Positions 49,730-58,940 of a stretch of DNA of 64,000 nucleotides are shown here, one piece after another. The position numbers and the translations under genes were made by a program. Every line of letters begins with the position of its first letter. Positions within the stretch are counted from its first letter, which is position 1. The notes under the pieces are model-generated. The model ran no database searches. It saw nothing but the letters and a program-made list of their open reading frames with translations, and was not told where the DNA came from. Source of the stretch: Fuscovulum blasticum DSM 2131. GTDB lineage: Bacteria; Pseudomonadota; Alphaproteobacteria; Rhodobacterales; Rhodobacteraceae. The stretch lies in contig NZ_PZKE01000011.1 of NCBI RefSeq assembly GCF_003034965.1, positions 58,762 to 122,761 of the forward strand. Direction: 5' to 3'.

Positions 49730-52084
49730 TCAGAACTTGGTCGAGACCGTGAGGTCGAAGGTCTGTTCCTTGTCGTAGTCTTCCTTCTTGATCGCCTTGC
49801 TGAAGTTGAAGCGCAGCGGGCCAAGCGGCGTGGACCACAGGAAGGACAGGCCAACCACGACACGCGGGTTGAAGCTGTCATCGACCTCACCAGAGAATCC
49901 GGCGGTGTCGTCCAGGCTCCAGACCGAGCCGACATCCAGGAAGGCGCCGCCAGTCAGGCCATATTCTTCCGGCAGACCCAGCGGGAAGTCGGCTTCAAAG
50001 CGGGCAACGGCAAAGGCGTTGCCGCCAAGCGCGTCTTTTTCGGTCGCGCCCAGATCGCGCGGGCCAAGGCCCTTGGGTTCGAAGCCACGAATCTTGCCGC
50101 CGCCGGCAAAGAACCGATCCGTCACCCGCGTGCCGGTATCGCTGAAGGAATGGATGTAGCCACCTTCAAAGATGGCGCGGAAGGTCACTTCCTCGGCAAA
50201 GGCCTTGCGTTCGGCCACGGCCAGAACGGTGGTGGACAGGAATTCGGTATCGCCCCCCAGACCCGAGATTTCCTGCCCAAAGCGGAACAGGAAGCTGGAA
50301 TCGGGGCTGAGGCCGGTGATCCGGTTGTCGTATTCGTAAGTATAGCCAAGGGCGCTGGTGATCAGGGCACCATCACCATTCACCGCCGCTTCCCGCGTGA
50401 TGATCGGCGAGTTTCCGGTGTAGTCGTAGAGCTTGTCCTCGGCCAGGCGGTAGGTCACGTTCAGACGTGACTGGTCGCCCACCGGGAAGCCAAGCCCGAA
50501 GCCCAGCCCGATGTTGCGGGTGTTGTACACCGAATACTCGTTGTCCGAGGTGCGGTAGTAAGCGTTCACGCTGAACTTCAGGTCACGGCCCAGCAGGGCC
50601 GGCTCGATGAAGGTGAAGGACGAATTCTTGGTATCGGTGCCCGACGAAAGGCTGAGCGCCAGCGTCTGGCCCCGGCCAAGGAAGTTGGATTCCGAGAAGG
50701 CTGCGTTGAACCCGACACCGCTGGCCACGCTGTAGCTGAGGCCGAAGTTCAGCGACCCGGTCGGCTGTTCTTCCACATCGACATTGACCACCACCTGATC
50801 GGGTGACGATCCCTGCTCGGCATTGACCTGCGCGTCCTTGAAGTAGCCAAGAGCGCGGATGCGTTCAGCCGACTGGCGGATTTCGCGCGGATTGAAGGGG
50901 TCCCCTTCCACGCTGCGGAACTGCCGACGAACCACCTGGTCCAGCGTGGTGGCATTGCCCTCGATGTCGATCCGTTCGACAAAGATGCGCTGGCCCCGCA
51001 CGATGGCGAATTCGATGTTCACCGCCTGATTGCGGTTGTCGCGCGTGATCCGCGGCTCGACCCGGATGAAGTTCAGGCCCTTCTTCAGGGCCAGGTTTTC
51101 CATCCGCGCGATGTTGTTGTCGATCACGGCGGGGTTGTAGGTCTGGCCGCTGCGGATACGCTGCACGGCGGCAAATTCGGCCGCATCCAGCCCCTCGACT
51201 TCCGAGACGGTGGTGATGTTGCCGATCGTGTAGGGCAGGCCTTCGCTGATCGTGAAGGTCACGAAGGTCGCGTCGCGCTCGCGGCTGACTTCGGCCGTGG
51301 CATCCATGACCTGAAAGTCGATATAGCCGCGCGAACGGTAGAAGTCGGTCAGCAGTTGCTTGTCCATCTCCAGCCGTTCGGGAATGTAGGTATCCCGCTG
51401 GATGAACGTGCGCAGAATCCCGGCCTGCTTGGTTTCAAGAACCTGCCGCAGACGGCGATCCGAGAAATCCTTGTTGCCCACGAAGGACAGCCGCTCGATC
51501 TCGACCACCTTGCCTTCGGTGATCTCGAACACCAGGTCGACCCGGTTGCCCGCGCGGCGGATGATCTTGGGCTCAACCGTCGCCGCCATGCGGCCACGGG
51601 CGCGATAGTTTTCGGCAATGGTGGCGGCGTCCGCTTCGGCGGTCGCCGGGGAATAGGCACGGCTGGACTGCGACTTGATCAGCTTGGCCAGCTCTTCGTC
51701 CTTGATCCGCTTGTTGCCCTCGAAGTTGATCACGCTGACGAAGGGATATTCGGTGACCTTGATCACCAGCGTCGATCCCTGCGGCGAAATCTCGACCGTT
51801 TCGAACAGGCCCGAGGCGACAAGCCGCTGGTAGGCGTCGTTCAGCCCCCCGGCCGACACTTCCTGACCGCGCTTGATTCCCGCATAGGCCATAACCGTGG
51901 ACGCATCGACGCGCTGGTTGCCTTCAACCTTTACCGTTGAAAAGGCAAAGGTCTGCGCCTGTGCCGGCGTGAAGGACGGCACGGAAAGCCCCGCAGCGCC
52001 GAGGAAAACCGCCGTCGCCAGCAGCCGGGCCGAGGTACGGCTGCGTCCCGTGCGGCGCATCTGACCCATGTTGTACCTGACCAT
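49730..52084 (-). CDS. bamA: Outer membrane protein assembly factor BamA
   Basis: BamA is the central beta-barrel of the BAM machine. The 784-residue protein has a signal peptide ending near PAQAQTFAF, then five POTRA domains (about residues 45-440; for example VSVINFEGNKRIKDEELAKL and ERIDIEGNATTLDQVVRRQF). The 16-strand barrel shows the lid-loop motif KIRGFEPKGLGPRD and ends in LTVSTKF with a terminal Phe. The start could also be the ATG at 52069, which has AGGT upstream. A good promoter and a DnaA-box sequence precede it. Confidence 0.97.
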   Translation of the reverse strand: MVRYNMGQMRRTGRSRTSARLLATAVFLGAAGLSVPSFTPAQAQTFAFSTVKVEGNQRVDASTVMAYAGIKRGQEVSAGGLNDAYQRLVASGLFETVEISPQGSTLVIKVTEYPFVSVINFEGNKRIKDEELAKLIKSQSSRAYSPATAEADAATIAENYRARGRMAATVEPKIIRRAGNRVDLVFEITEGKVVEIERLSFVGNKDFSDRRLRQVLETKQAGILRTFIQRDTYIPERLEMDKQLLTDFYRSRGYIDFQVMDATAEVSRERDATFVTFTISEGLPYTIGNITTVSEVEGLDAAEFAAVQRIRSGQTYNPAVIDNNIARMENLALKKGLNFIRVEPRITRDNRNQAVNIEFAIVRGQRIFVERIDIEGNATTLDQVVRRQFRSVEGDPFNPREIRQSAERIRALGYFKDAQVNAEQGSSPDQVVVNVDVEEQPTGSLNFGLSYSVASGVGFNAAFSESNFLGRGQTLALSLSSGTDTKNSSFTFIEPALLGRDLKFSVNAYYRTSDNEYSVYNTRNIGLGFGLGFPVGDQSRLNVTYRLAEDKLYDYTGNSPIITREAAVNGDGALITSALGYTYEYDNRITGLSPDSSFLFRFGQEISGLGGDTEFLSTTVLAVAERKAFAEEVTFRAIFEGGYIHSFSDTGTRVTDRFFAGGGKIRGFEPKGLGPRDLGATEKDALGGNAFAVARFEADFPLGLPEEYGLTGGAFLDVGSVWSLDDTAGFSGEVDDSFNPRVVVGLSFLWSTPLGPLRFNFSKAIKKEDYDKEQTFDLTVSTKF

Positions 52085-52117
52085 ACCCTCGCCCCGCGGT
52101 TCTTCTGACTGTCCGTC

Positions 52118-52146
52118 TGGTTAGCCCGAAAGCCCAGCCTTGTCAA
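52118..52146 (-). promoter_or_regulatory. Putative internal promoter for bamA
   Basis: On the reverse strand TTGACA (52146-52141), 17 bases, TAACCA (52123-52118). The -35 is a perfect consensus. It lies in the 126-base gap after rseP and would give bamA, skp/ompH and the lpx genes a separate start. Confidence 0.6.
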
Positions 52147-52160
52147 AAGGCTGCGGTAAT

Positions 52161-52169
52161 TGTGGATAA
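52161..52169. promoter_or_regulatory. Perfect DnaA-box sequence upstream of the bamA promoter
   Basis: TGTGGATAA is the complement of TTATCCACA, the DnaA consensus. It lies 14 bases upstream of the predicted bamA -35 element. A single box may be chance or mark DnaA-linked regulation. Confidence 0.4.
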
Positions 52170-52210
52170 CTTTGCCACATATGGTATTTCAGACCCGCAA
52201 CAGGCGGGGA

Positions 52211-53536
52211 TCAGACGCAGGTCACGTCGTTCCACAGCGCGAACACCATGAGCGAGATCAGAAGCGTCAGCCCGACCGCCATCAGCCAGCGCAGCGCCCG
52301 GTCTGATGGCGGGCGGCGGGTAACCGCCTCATAGGCGTAAAACACCAGATGCCCGCCATCCAGCACCGGAATCGGCAGCAGGTTCAGGATGCCCACCCCC
52401 AGCGACAGCACCGCCAGCATCGAAACGAAGCTCTGCCAGCCGGCCTTGGCGGCATCGCCCATCGTCTCGGCCATGCCGATCACGCCCGACATGTTGCAGG
52501 TGGAAATCTTGCCCGCGATCATGTGCCCAAGGCCCTGGAATGTGGTGGCGGTCATGTCCCACATCTGCCGGGCGGTCAGGCTGACCCATTCCACCGCACC
52601 GGGGGGGCGGGTGTCCATCTCGAACGGCAGACCAGAGGCAAGGCCCATCATCCATTTCGTCTCGAACCCGGTACCATCGGCCAGCGGAATGTCACGGCGG
52701 CGGGGGGTCAGGGTCAGGTCGAAGGTTTCGCCCGCGCGCCAGACCGTCAGCGGAACCGGCTTGCCGTCCGAGTTGAAGACCACGTCCTGAATATCGGTGA
52801 AGGTCACCATGTCCCGCCCGCCGGCGCGCAGGATCACGTCACCGGCCTTGAGACCGGCGTCGATGGCGGCGGATTTCACCGCGACCGAGGCGATCAGCGG
52901 CAGCATCGGGTTCGGCGCCTGCACCGTCATCTCCTGCCCGTCGCGCTGCAGGGTGACGGCAACGGTCGGCGTGCGCGGTAGGTCGCCCAGAACCTGCCCG
53001 AAGGCCTTGGTGTCGGGCGTCGGACGGCCTTCAACGGCAAGGATCAGGTCACCCTCGCGCAGCGTCTGTTCGGCCGGAATCGGCTTGAGGCTGCCGATGG
53101 TCGGCGCATCGCGCGCCACGCCCGTGACCAGCAGCAGCCCGCCCAGCACAACAAAGGTCAGCAGGAAATTGGCAATCGGGCCGGCGGCAACCGTGGCGGC
53201 ACGCGCCCACAGCGGCGCGCCCGCCATGGTGTGGCGGCGCTCTTCGGGCGACAGGCCGGAATTGGCAGCACGGCGCACCGAGGACGCATCGGCATCGCCC
53301 AGAAACTTGACATAGCCGCCGAAGGGAATGGCGGCGACCTGCCATTTGGTGCCGCGGCGGTCGGTGCGGGAAAACAGCACCGGGCCAAATCCCAGCGAGA
53401 ACACCTCGGCATGGATGCCAGACCAGCGCCCGACGATGTAATGACCGTATTCATGGATCGCGACGATGATCGACAGCGCGATGATGAAAAAGGCCGCGGC
53501 CCAGGCCGTGCCCCCGAGCGCCCCGAGAATATCCAT
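52211..53536 (-). CDS. rseP: RIP metalloprotease RseP (site-2 protease family)
   Basis: RseP cuts transmembrane anti-sigma factors and signal-peptide remnants within the inner membrane. The 441-residue protein has the zinc motif HEYGH (residues 28-32) in the first helix and a second ligand in NLLPIPVLDGGH (about residue 390). A PDZ region lies between (about 195-290, AAIDAGLKAGDVILRAGG) together with part of a first PDZ. FGGYVKFLGD is conserved. Its start shares one base with the dxr stop. Confidence 0.96.
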   Translation of the reverse strand: MDILGALGGTAWAAAFFIIALSIIVAIHEYGHYIVGRWSGIHAEVFSLGFGPVLFSRTDRRGTKWQVAAIPFGGYVKFLGDADASSVRRAANSGLSPEERRHTMAGAPLWARAATVAAGPIANFLLTFVVLGGLLLVTGVARDAPTIGSLKPIPAEQTLREGDLILAVEGRPTPDTKAFGQVLGDLPRTPTVAVTLQRDGQEMTVQAPNPMLPLIASVAVKSAAIDAGLKAGDVILRAGGRDMVTFTDIQDVVFNSDGKPVPLTVWRAGETFDLTLTPRRRDIPLADGTGFETKWMMGLASGLPFEMDTRPPGAVEWVSLTARQMWDMTATTFQGLGHMIAGKISTCNMSGVIGMAETMGDAAKAGWQSFVSMLAVLSLGVGILNLLPIPVLDGGHLVFYAYEAVTRRPPSDRALRWLMAVGLTLLISLMVFALWNDVTCV

Positions 53537-54723
53537 CAGCCCCTGCCCTTTGCCCGTCGTCCGGCGGCCTCTGCCGCCCTTACCCGTGCGAGATGGTCCA
53601 TCGCGAGGACGTCCTCAAGGGTGATCACGGGTTTTTCCAGCCCGGGACAGGAAGAAAGTGCATCAAGGGTGTCTTCCACCACGCCGGACATGTCCATGAA
53701 GCCGATGGAGCCGGCCAGGAAATGGTCCAGCGCGATTTCCTTGGCGGCGTTGAACGCGGCGCCGGCAAGCCCGCGCAGGCGCATCACTTCGCGGCACAGC
53801 GTCAGGGCGGGGTAGCGGCCGGGTTCGGGGGCGCGGAAGGTCAGTTGCGCCAGTTGGGCCAGATCAAGCCTGCGCACCGGCAGATCCAGACGGTCAGGCC
53901 AGTTCAGCGCATAGCCGATGGAATGGCGCATGTCGGGGGCACCCATATGCGCCATCAGCGCCCCGTCCCGAAAGCCGACCATGGAATGGATGATCGATTC
54001 GGGGTGGATGATCACCTCGATCCGGTCGGGATCGACGCCGAAGTATTCACGGGTTTCGATCACCTCAAGCGCCTTGTTGAACATCGACGCCGAGTCGATG
54101 GTGATGCGCTGGCCCATGGCCCAGTTCGGATGCGCCAGCGCCTCGGCCACGGTGGCCTGGGCCAGCCGCTCAATCGGCCAGTCGCGCAAGGCACCGCCGC
54201 TTGCGGTCAGGATGATACGTTCGACCGCCGCCATCGGCTCGGCGGCAAGGGCCTGGAAGATGGCGGAATGTTCGCTGTCCACCGGCAGGATGCGCGCGCC
54301 CTGTTCAGCGGCGGTTGACAGCAGCAACTGCCCGGCGGTGACAAGGCTTTCCTTGTTGGCCAGCGCCAGCGTAGTGCCGTGTTGCAGCGCCCGCAGGCCG
54401 GGCACAAGGCCCGCGGCACCGACGATGGCAGACATGATCCAGTCGGCGGGCCGATCCGCCGCCTCGGCAATGGCAGCGCTGCCGGCAGCGGCCTCGATTC
54501 CACTGCCGTCCAGGGCGGCGCGCAGGTCGGGCAGCAGGGCTTCGTCGGCACAGACGGCGATTTCGGCCTGAAGCGCGCGGGCAATGGCCGCCAGACGCGC
54601 AACATTGCGGCCGCCGGTCACGGCAACCGTGTCAAAGGCGGCAGGGCCGCCGGCACGGGTGACAAGATCGACGGTCTGTTCCCCGATGGACCCGGTGACG
54701 CCGAAGATCGAGATGCGGCGCAT
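53536..54723 (-). CDS. dxr: 1-deoxy-D-xylulose 5-phosphate reductoisomerase
   Basis: Dxr makes methylerythritol phosphate, the committed step of the MEP isoprenoid route, which feeds the undecaprenyl chain made by UppS. The 395-residue protein has the NADPH motif GVTGSIGEQT (residues 8-17), TLALANKESLVTAG with the catalytic Lys/Glu region, PVDSEHSAIFQ for metal binding, and ASGGALRDWP plus NWAMGQRITIDSASMFNK. Length is standard. It starts five bases after cdsA ends. Confidence 0.97.
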   Translation of the reverse strand: MRRISIFGVTGSIGEQTVDLVTRAGGPAAFDTVAVTGGRNVARLAAIARALQAEIAVCADEALLPDLRAALDGSGIEAAAGSAAIAEAADRPADWIMSAIVGAAGLVPGLRALQHGTTLALANKESLVTAGQLLLSTAAEQGARILPVDSEHSAIFQALAAEPMAAVERIILTASGGALRDWPIERLAQATVAEALAHPNWAMGQRITIDSASMFNKALEVIETREYFGVDPDRIEVIIHPESIIHSMVGFRDGALMAHMGAPDMRHSIGYALNWPDRLDLPVRRLDLAQLAQLTFRAPEPGRYPALTLCREVMRLRGLAGAAFNAAKEIALDHFLAGSIGFMDMSGVVEDTLDALSSCPGLEKPVITLEDVLAMDHLARVRAAEAAGRRAKGRG

Positions 54724-54728
54724 GACGT

Positions 54729-55577
54729 TCAGACCTTGATGACCGACAGGAAGGGCAGGATTGCCTGCAGCATAACGGTGGCAATCGCGGCAAAAGCCAA
54801 CGCGTCAAAACGATCCATCAGCCCGCCGTGGCCGGGGATCAGGGCGGAACTGTCCTTGACCCCTGCCCGGCGCTTGATCGCGCTTTCGGCGATGTCGCCC
54901 ATCTGGCCGGCAAAGGCCACCAGCGGCGACACCAGCACCAGAAGCGGCCCGCCCACGCCAGCAGCCCAGGCCACAAGGCCGACCAGCGCCGCGCCAACCC
55001 AGCCGGCAATGGTGCCGGACCAGGTTTTCTTGGGGCTGATGCGGGGCCAGAATTTCGGCCCGCCCAGGATGCGGCCCGCGAAATAACCTGCGGTGTCCGA
55101 GGCGATGACCACGGCCAGCAGCCAGATCATCGGCCCGACGCCCAGCGACTGCCGCACAATCACCAGCGACAGGCCGGTCAGCATGATCACCGCCGCATAG
55201 CCGGCATAGACCACCGGATCGCGCCGGGGCGTCAGCACGCCCACGACCGAAGGCAGCAACAGCCCCGCCAGCGGCCAGGGCGCCTGCACCCAAAGGACCA
55301 GGGCCAGCACCACCGCCGCCAGAGCGGCCAGCGGGATCGACAGATCCCGCCCTTCGCCCCGCGTCATGCGCGCCAGTTCCCAGGTCATCAGCGCGGTGCA
55401 CAGCACGGCCAGTTCCGCAAAAAGCGCCCCGCCCCGCCAGATGGCGACAGCCCCCAGCACCAGCATGACCGCCGCCGAAACCACGCGCGGCCGCAGGTCG
55501 GCCCAGCGGTCCGAACTGGCGGCGGCTGGGGAAGTGGCGGGGGGCGGTGACTCTGTCTGTTCGGCTTTTTCGGTCAT
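54729..55577 (-). CDS. cdsA: Phosphatidate cytidylyltransferase
   Basis: CdsA makes CDP-diacylglycerol, the precursor of all phospholipids, in the inner membrane. The 282-residue protein has a hydrophilic Pro/Ala-rich N-terminus of about 25 residues and then eight or so helices. The family signature is split over SAIKRRAGVKDSSALIPGHG and GLMDRFDAL near the C-terminus; DTAGYFAGRILG and PKFWPRISPKKTWSG are also conserved. Its start overlaps the uppS stop by four bases. Confidence 0.95.
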   Translation of the reverse strand: MTEKAEQTESPPPATSPAAASSDRWADLRPRVVSAAVMLVLGAVAIWRGGALFAELAVLCTALMTWELARMTRGEGRDLSIPLAALAAVVLALVLWVQAPWPLAGLLLPSVVGVLTPRRDPVVYAGYAAVIMLTGLSLVIVRQSLGVGPMIWLLAVVIASDTAGYFAGRILGGPKFWPRISPKKTWSGTIAGWVGAALVGLVAWAAGVGGPLLVLVSPLVAFAGQMGDIAESAIKRRAGVKDSSALIPGHGGLMDRFDALAFAAIATVMLQAILPFLSVIKV

Positions 55578-56302
55578 TTCAGCACCCCTCCGAAGCGGCG
55601 TTCGCGGTTGCCGAAACGGGCCAGAATGGCCTGCAACTCGGCCGGGGTGAAATCCGGCCAGAGGGTTTCGGTGAATTCATATTCGGAATAGGCCGCCTGC
55701 CAGGCAAGGAAGTTCGATGTCCGGGTCTCGCCGCTGGTGCGGATCACCAGATCCGGGTCGGGCACATCATGCGTATCCAGCCGGTTGGAAAACGCGGCTT
55801 CGGTCAGGGCGGCGGGGTCGAAGCGGCCTTCAGCGGCGTCCTGCGCCACGGCGCGGATCGCCCGCAGGATTTCGTCACGGCCGCCGTAGTTGATCGCCAC
55901 CGTCAGGTTCAGCCGTTTCAGATGCGCGGTGCGCGCCTCGATCCCGGACATCAGGCGTTGCAGCTTGGGGTCAAGACGGCTGCGGTCGCCGATGAAGCGC
56001 ATCCGCACCCCTTCGGCGGCCAGACGATCGGCCTCGCGCTGGATATAGCGGGCGAAGATCGCCATCAGACCAAGGACTTCCTCGGTCGAGCGTTTCCAGT
56101 TCTCGGTCGAAAAGGCGTAAAGCGTCAGCCATTCGATGCCCAGATCGGGCGCGCAGCGGACGATTTCCTTGACCCGCTCTGCCCCCTTGCGGTGGCCCAC
56201 CAGACGGGGCCAGCCGCGGTTGGTGGCCCAGCGACCGTTGCCATCCATGATGATCGCGACATGCCCGGCGTGCCGGCTTGGTCTTTGCGAATCCGCGGGC
56301 AT
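55574..56302 (-). CDS. uppS: Isoprenyl transferase (undecaprenyl diphosphate synthase)
   Basis: UppS builds the C55 lipid carrier for peptidoglycan and O-antigen. The 242-residue cis-prenyltransferase has the diphosphate-binding VAIIMDGNGRWA (residues 15-26) with the catalytic aspartate, YAFSTENWKR, INYGGRDEI, and LVIRTSGETRTSNFLAWQAA in the C-terminal part. All key positions look intact. It begins 24 bases after frr. Confidence 0.97.
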   Translation of the reverse strand: MPADSQRPSRHAGHVAIIMDGNGRWATNRGWPRLVGHRKGAERVKEIVRCAPDLGIEWLTLYAFSTENWKRSTEEVLGLMAIFARYIQREADRLAAEGVRMRFIGDRSRLDPKLQRLMSGIEARTAHLKRLNLTVAINYGGRDEILRAIRAVAQDAAEGRFDPAALTEAAFSNRLDTHDVPDPDLVIRTSGETRTSNFLAWQAAYSEYEFTETLWPDFTPAELQAILARFGNRERRFGGVLK

Positions 56303-56326
56303 CGGCGCGGTCCTTTCCGGCCTGGA

Positions 56327-56893
56327 TCAGACCTGCATGATTTCCTGCTGCTTGGCTTCCAGCGTCTGATCGACCAGCTTGATGTACTTGTCGGTCATTT
56401 CCTGCACCTCGTCCTCCCAGAACTTGGCGTCGTCTTCCGACAGGTTCTTGGCCTTGGCCTTCTTGATCTGGTCCATGCCGTCGCGGCGCAGGTTGCGGAT
56501 CGAGACGCGGGCATGTTCGGCATACTGGCCGGCGACCTTGGTCAGTTCGCGGCGGCGCTCCTCGTTCAGCTCGGGGATGGGCAGCATGATGATGGTGCCG
56601 TTGAGCTGCGGGTTGATGCCAAGGCCGGATTCGCGCAGCGCCTTTTCCACCTTGCTGACCATCGCCTTGTCCCAGACGTTGATGGTCACCATGCGCGGTT
56701 CGGGCACGTTCACGGTGCCAAGCTGGTTGATCGGCGTCATCTGGCCATAGGCATCGACATGGATCGGCTCCAGCATCGAGGCGGCAGCGCGGCCGGTGCG
56801 CAGCGAGGCGAATTCGGTGCGCAAGGAGTGGATCGCCCCGTCCATGCGGCGCGTCAGGTCATCGGTGTCGAGCATGAACTCTTCGGTCGACAT
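56327..56893 (-). CDS. frr: Ribosome recycling factor
   Basis: Frr, with EF-G, splits the ribosome after termination. The 188-residue protein shows the long-helix domain ([60 protein letters not shown]) and the small beta domain between. It is a few residues longer at the N-terminus than E. coli Frr. The pyrH-frr pair is a standard order. A 148-base gap lies between them. Confidence 0.97.
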   Translation of the reverse strand: MSTEEFMLDTDDLTRRMDGAIHSLRTEFASLRTGRAAASMLEPIHVDAYGQMTPINQLGTVNVPEPRMVTINVWDKAMVSKVEKALRESGLGINPQLNGTIIMLPIPELNEERRRELTKVAGQYAEHARVSIRNLRRDGMDQIKKAKAKNLSEDDAKFWEDEVQEMTDKYIKLVDQTLEAKQQEIMQV

Positions 56894-57041
56894 CTGGTCT
56901 TTCCCCGTCTTGACGCCCCGGACCCGGGGCCTTGTGGGCCGATATAGGACGAAAGCCCGCGCTGGTATAGTGGGGCGGCGGCCACCGCGTTCACCCGCCG
57001 CACGGGCGGCAGCGGCAGGCCCCTGCGCCCGGCGTCGCGGC

Positions 57042-57776
57042 CTAGCTGTCGACCCGCGTATAGGTGCCCTGCCCCGACAGGATGCCCCGGAAACCGCCCG
57101 GTTCGTCCAGGCTGAAGACGATGATCGGCAGCCGGTTGTCGCGGGCCAGCGCGATGGCGGTGGCGTCCATCACGCCCAGATGCTTTTCCAGCGCCTCGTC
57201 ATAGGACACCCGGTCATAGCGCTTGGCATCGGCGAATTTCTTGGGGTCCTTGTCATAGACCCCATCCACCTTGGTGCCCTTGAACACCGCCTCGCAGCCC
57301 ATTTCGCTGGCGCGCAGGGTGGCGGCGGTGTCGGTGGTGAAATAGGGGTTGCCGGTGCCCGCAGCGAAGATGCAGACCCGCTTCTTCTCAAGGTGGCGGA
57401 CGGCGCGGCGGCGGATGTAGGGCTCGCAGACCTGATCCATCGGGATCGCGCTGATCACGCGGGTAAAGACCCCGATCGATTCCAGCGCCGACTGCATGGC
57501 CAGCGCATTCATCACCGTGGCCAGCATCCCCATGTAGTCGGCCGTCGTCCGCTCCATCCCCTGCGCGCTGCCCTGCAGCCCGCGGAAGATATTGCCGCCG
57601 CCGATCACCATGCAGATTTCCACGCCCATGCGCTGAACCGACTTCACCTCTTCGGCTATGCGCTGCACGGTGGGCGGATGCAGGCCATAGCCCTGATCGC
57701 CCATCAGCGCCTCGCCGGAAATCTTGAGCATCACGCGGGCGTATTTGCCCCCCGGTTCGGTGGCGGCGTTTGACAT
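57042..57776 (-). CDS. pyrH: Uridylate kinase
   Basis: PyrH phosphorylates UMP to UDP for RNA and sugar-nucleotide synthesis; it is the bacterial amino-acid-kinase-type enzyme. The 244-residue protein has [15 protein letters not shown] (about residues 18-32), IGGGNIFRG, and [18 protein letters not shown] with the nucleotide site. [15 protein letters not shown] is the family's late motif. I start at the ATG at 57776, where [19 protein letters not shown] begins; the open frame further upstream crosses a repeat. Confidence 0.97.
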   Translation of the reverse strand: MSNAATEPGGKYARVMLKISGEALMGDQGYGLHPPTVQRIAEEVKSVQRMGVEICMVIGGGNIFRGLQGSAQGMERTTADYMGMLATVMNALAMQSALESIGVFTRVISAIPMDQVCEPYIRRRAVRHLEKKRVCIFAAGTGNPYFTTDTAATLRASEMGCEAVFKGTKVDGVYDKDPKKFADAKRYDRVSYDEALEKHLGVMDATAIALARDNRLPIIVFSLDEPGGFRGILSGQGTYTRVDS

Positions 57777-57866
57777 GGGGTCCCCCGTATTTCGCTGTGC
57801 TCTTGGATCGCGGCGCAAAATGGGGGAAAACGGCGGCAGGTTCAACCGGGGACTTGCGGCGCAAAG

Positions 57867-57920
57867 CCGGGGGCTTCGCAGCCCCCGGCCCCCCGGCGGG
57901 GTATTTCGGCCAAGAGGAAG
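57867..57920. repeat. Rhodobacterales-type palindromic repeat, copy at the miaA ribosome site
   Basis: A hairpin (CCGGGGGC 57867-57874 with GCCCCCGG 57881-57888) is followed by GGGGTATTTCGGCCAAGAGGAAG-like sequence (57898-57920; key parts GGGGTATTT, GCCAA and GGAAG). The layout matches the copy at 29693-29740. The terminal GAGGAAG lies four bases before the miaA GTG and so serves as its ribosome site. Confidence 0.7.
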
Positions 57921-57923
57921 CCA

Positions 57924-58796
57924 GTGAGTCTGCAAGGGATTTCACGCGAAGCGCCGGTGCTGATCGCCGGGCCGACGGGCAGCGGCAAATCGGCGCTGGC
58001 GATGGAGCTTGCGGGGCGCGACGGGCGTGTGGTCGTCAATGCTGACGCGTTGCAGGTCTATGACTGCTGGCGGCTGCTGACGGCCCGCCCCTCGGTCGAG
58101 GATGAGGCGGCGGTGCCCCACGCGCTTTATGGCCATATCGCGCGGGACGCGCCCTGGTCTGCGGGCCACTGGCTGCGACAGGTGCAGCCCCTGCTGGCGC
58201 GGCCCGTGGTGATTGTCGGCGGCACTGGCCTCTATTTCCTGGCGCTGACCGAGGGGCTGGCCGAGGTGCCGCCGGTGCCTGCCGCCGTGCGGGCCGAGGC
58301 CGATGCGCTGCGCGCGGCTGACTATGCCGCGATGGTGGCCGGGCTGGATGCCGCGACGGCGGCCCGGATCGACCTGAAGAACCCTGCCCGGGTGCAGCGC
58401 GCCTGGGAAGTGCTGCGTGCAACGGGCCGTGGTCTGGCCGAATGGCAGGCCGACACCGGCGCGCCCCTGCTGCCGGCGAGGCAAGTCGAAGCCTTGGTGC
58501 TGCGACCCGCGGTTGACTGGCTGGATGCCCGGATTTCGGCCCGGTTCGACGCGATGATGCAGGCCGGCGCGCTGGAGGAGGTGCGGGCCGAGCTGCCCTT
58601 CTGGAACCCGGCCCGCCCCTCGTCGCGGGCCATCGGCGCGGCGGAGCTGGTGGCCCATCTGCGGGGAGCCTGCCCGCTTGCCGAGGCGGTTTCGGCCGCG
58701 AAACTGGCCAGCCGGCAATATGCCAAGCGGCAGCGGACATGGTTCCGGTCGCGGATGAAGGCCACGACCGGCTGGCAAGAGATCCTTCCCGCCTGA
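57924..58796 (+). CDS. miaA: tRNA dimethylallyltransferase
   Basis: MiaA adds a dimethylallyl group to A37 of tRNAs reading UNN codons. The 290-residue protein has the P-loop GPTGSGKS (residues 16-23), NADALQVYD with the catalytic aspartate, [10 protein letters not shown] and [29 protein letters not shown] is the tRNA-binding end. The GTG start follows GAGGAAG, which is the end of a dispersed repeat. It is divergent from pyrH and shares its short upstream region with the repeat. Confidence 0.95.
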   Translation: MSLQGISREAPVLIAGPTGSGKSALAMELAGRDGRVVVNADALQVYDCWRLLTARPSVEDEAAVPHALYGHIARDAPWSAGHWLRQVQPLLARPVVIVGGTGLYFLALTEGLAEVPPVPAAVRAEADALRAADYAAMVAGLDAATAARIDLKNPARVQRAWEVLRATGRGLAEWQADTGAPLLPARQVEALVLRPAVDWLDARISARFDAMMQAGALEEVRAELPFWNPARPSSRAIGAAELVAHLRGACPLAEAVSAAKLASRQYAKRQRTWFRSRMKATTGWQEILPA

Positions 58797-58814
58797 GGAC
58801 TGGCAGGATTCCGC

Positions 58815-58859
58815 CGATCCACAGACTTATGCACAGCTTTCCGCCCGCCCTGTGGACAA
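58815..58859. promoter_or_regulatory. Cluster of DnaA-box-like sequences between miaA and the AraC-type gene
   Basis: GATCCACA (58816-58823), TTATGCACA (58827-58835, one mismatch to consensus) and TGTGGACAA (58851-58859, complement TTGTCCACA, one mismatch) lie within 45 bases. The last is embedded in TGTGGACAACTTTGCC, similar to TGTGGATAACTTTGCC at 52161. Confidence 0.4.
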
Positions 58860-58940
58860 CTTTGCCCTCAGGCCATCTTTTTGCTTTGTTGATCGACAAT
58901 TGGCGGCATAAGCTGATGTTGTGGCCAACGGATTTTCGGT

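Noticed and set aside
58797..58940. Chromosomal replication origin
   Set aside because: Only near-consensus DnaA boxes are present, without an AT-rich unwinding region or neighbouring origin genes.
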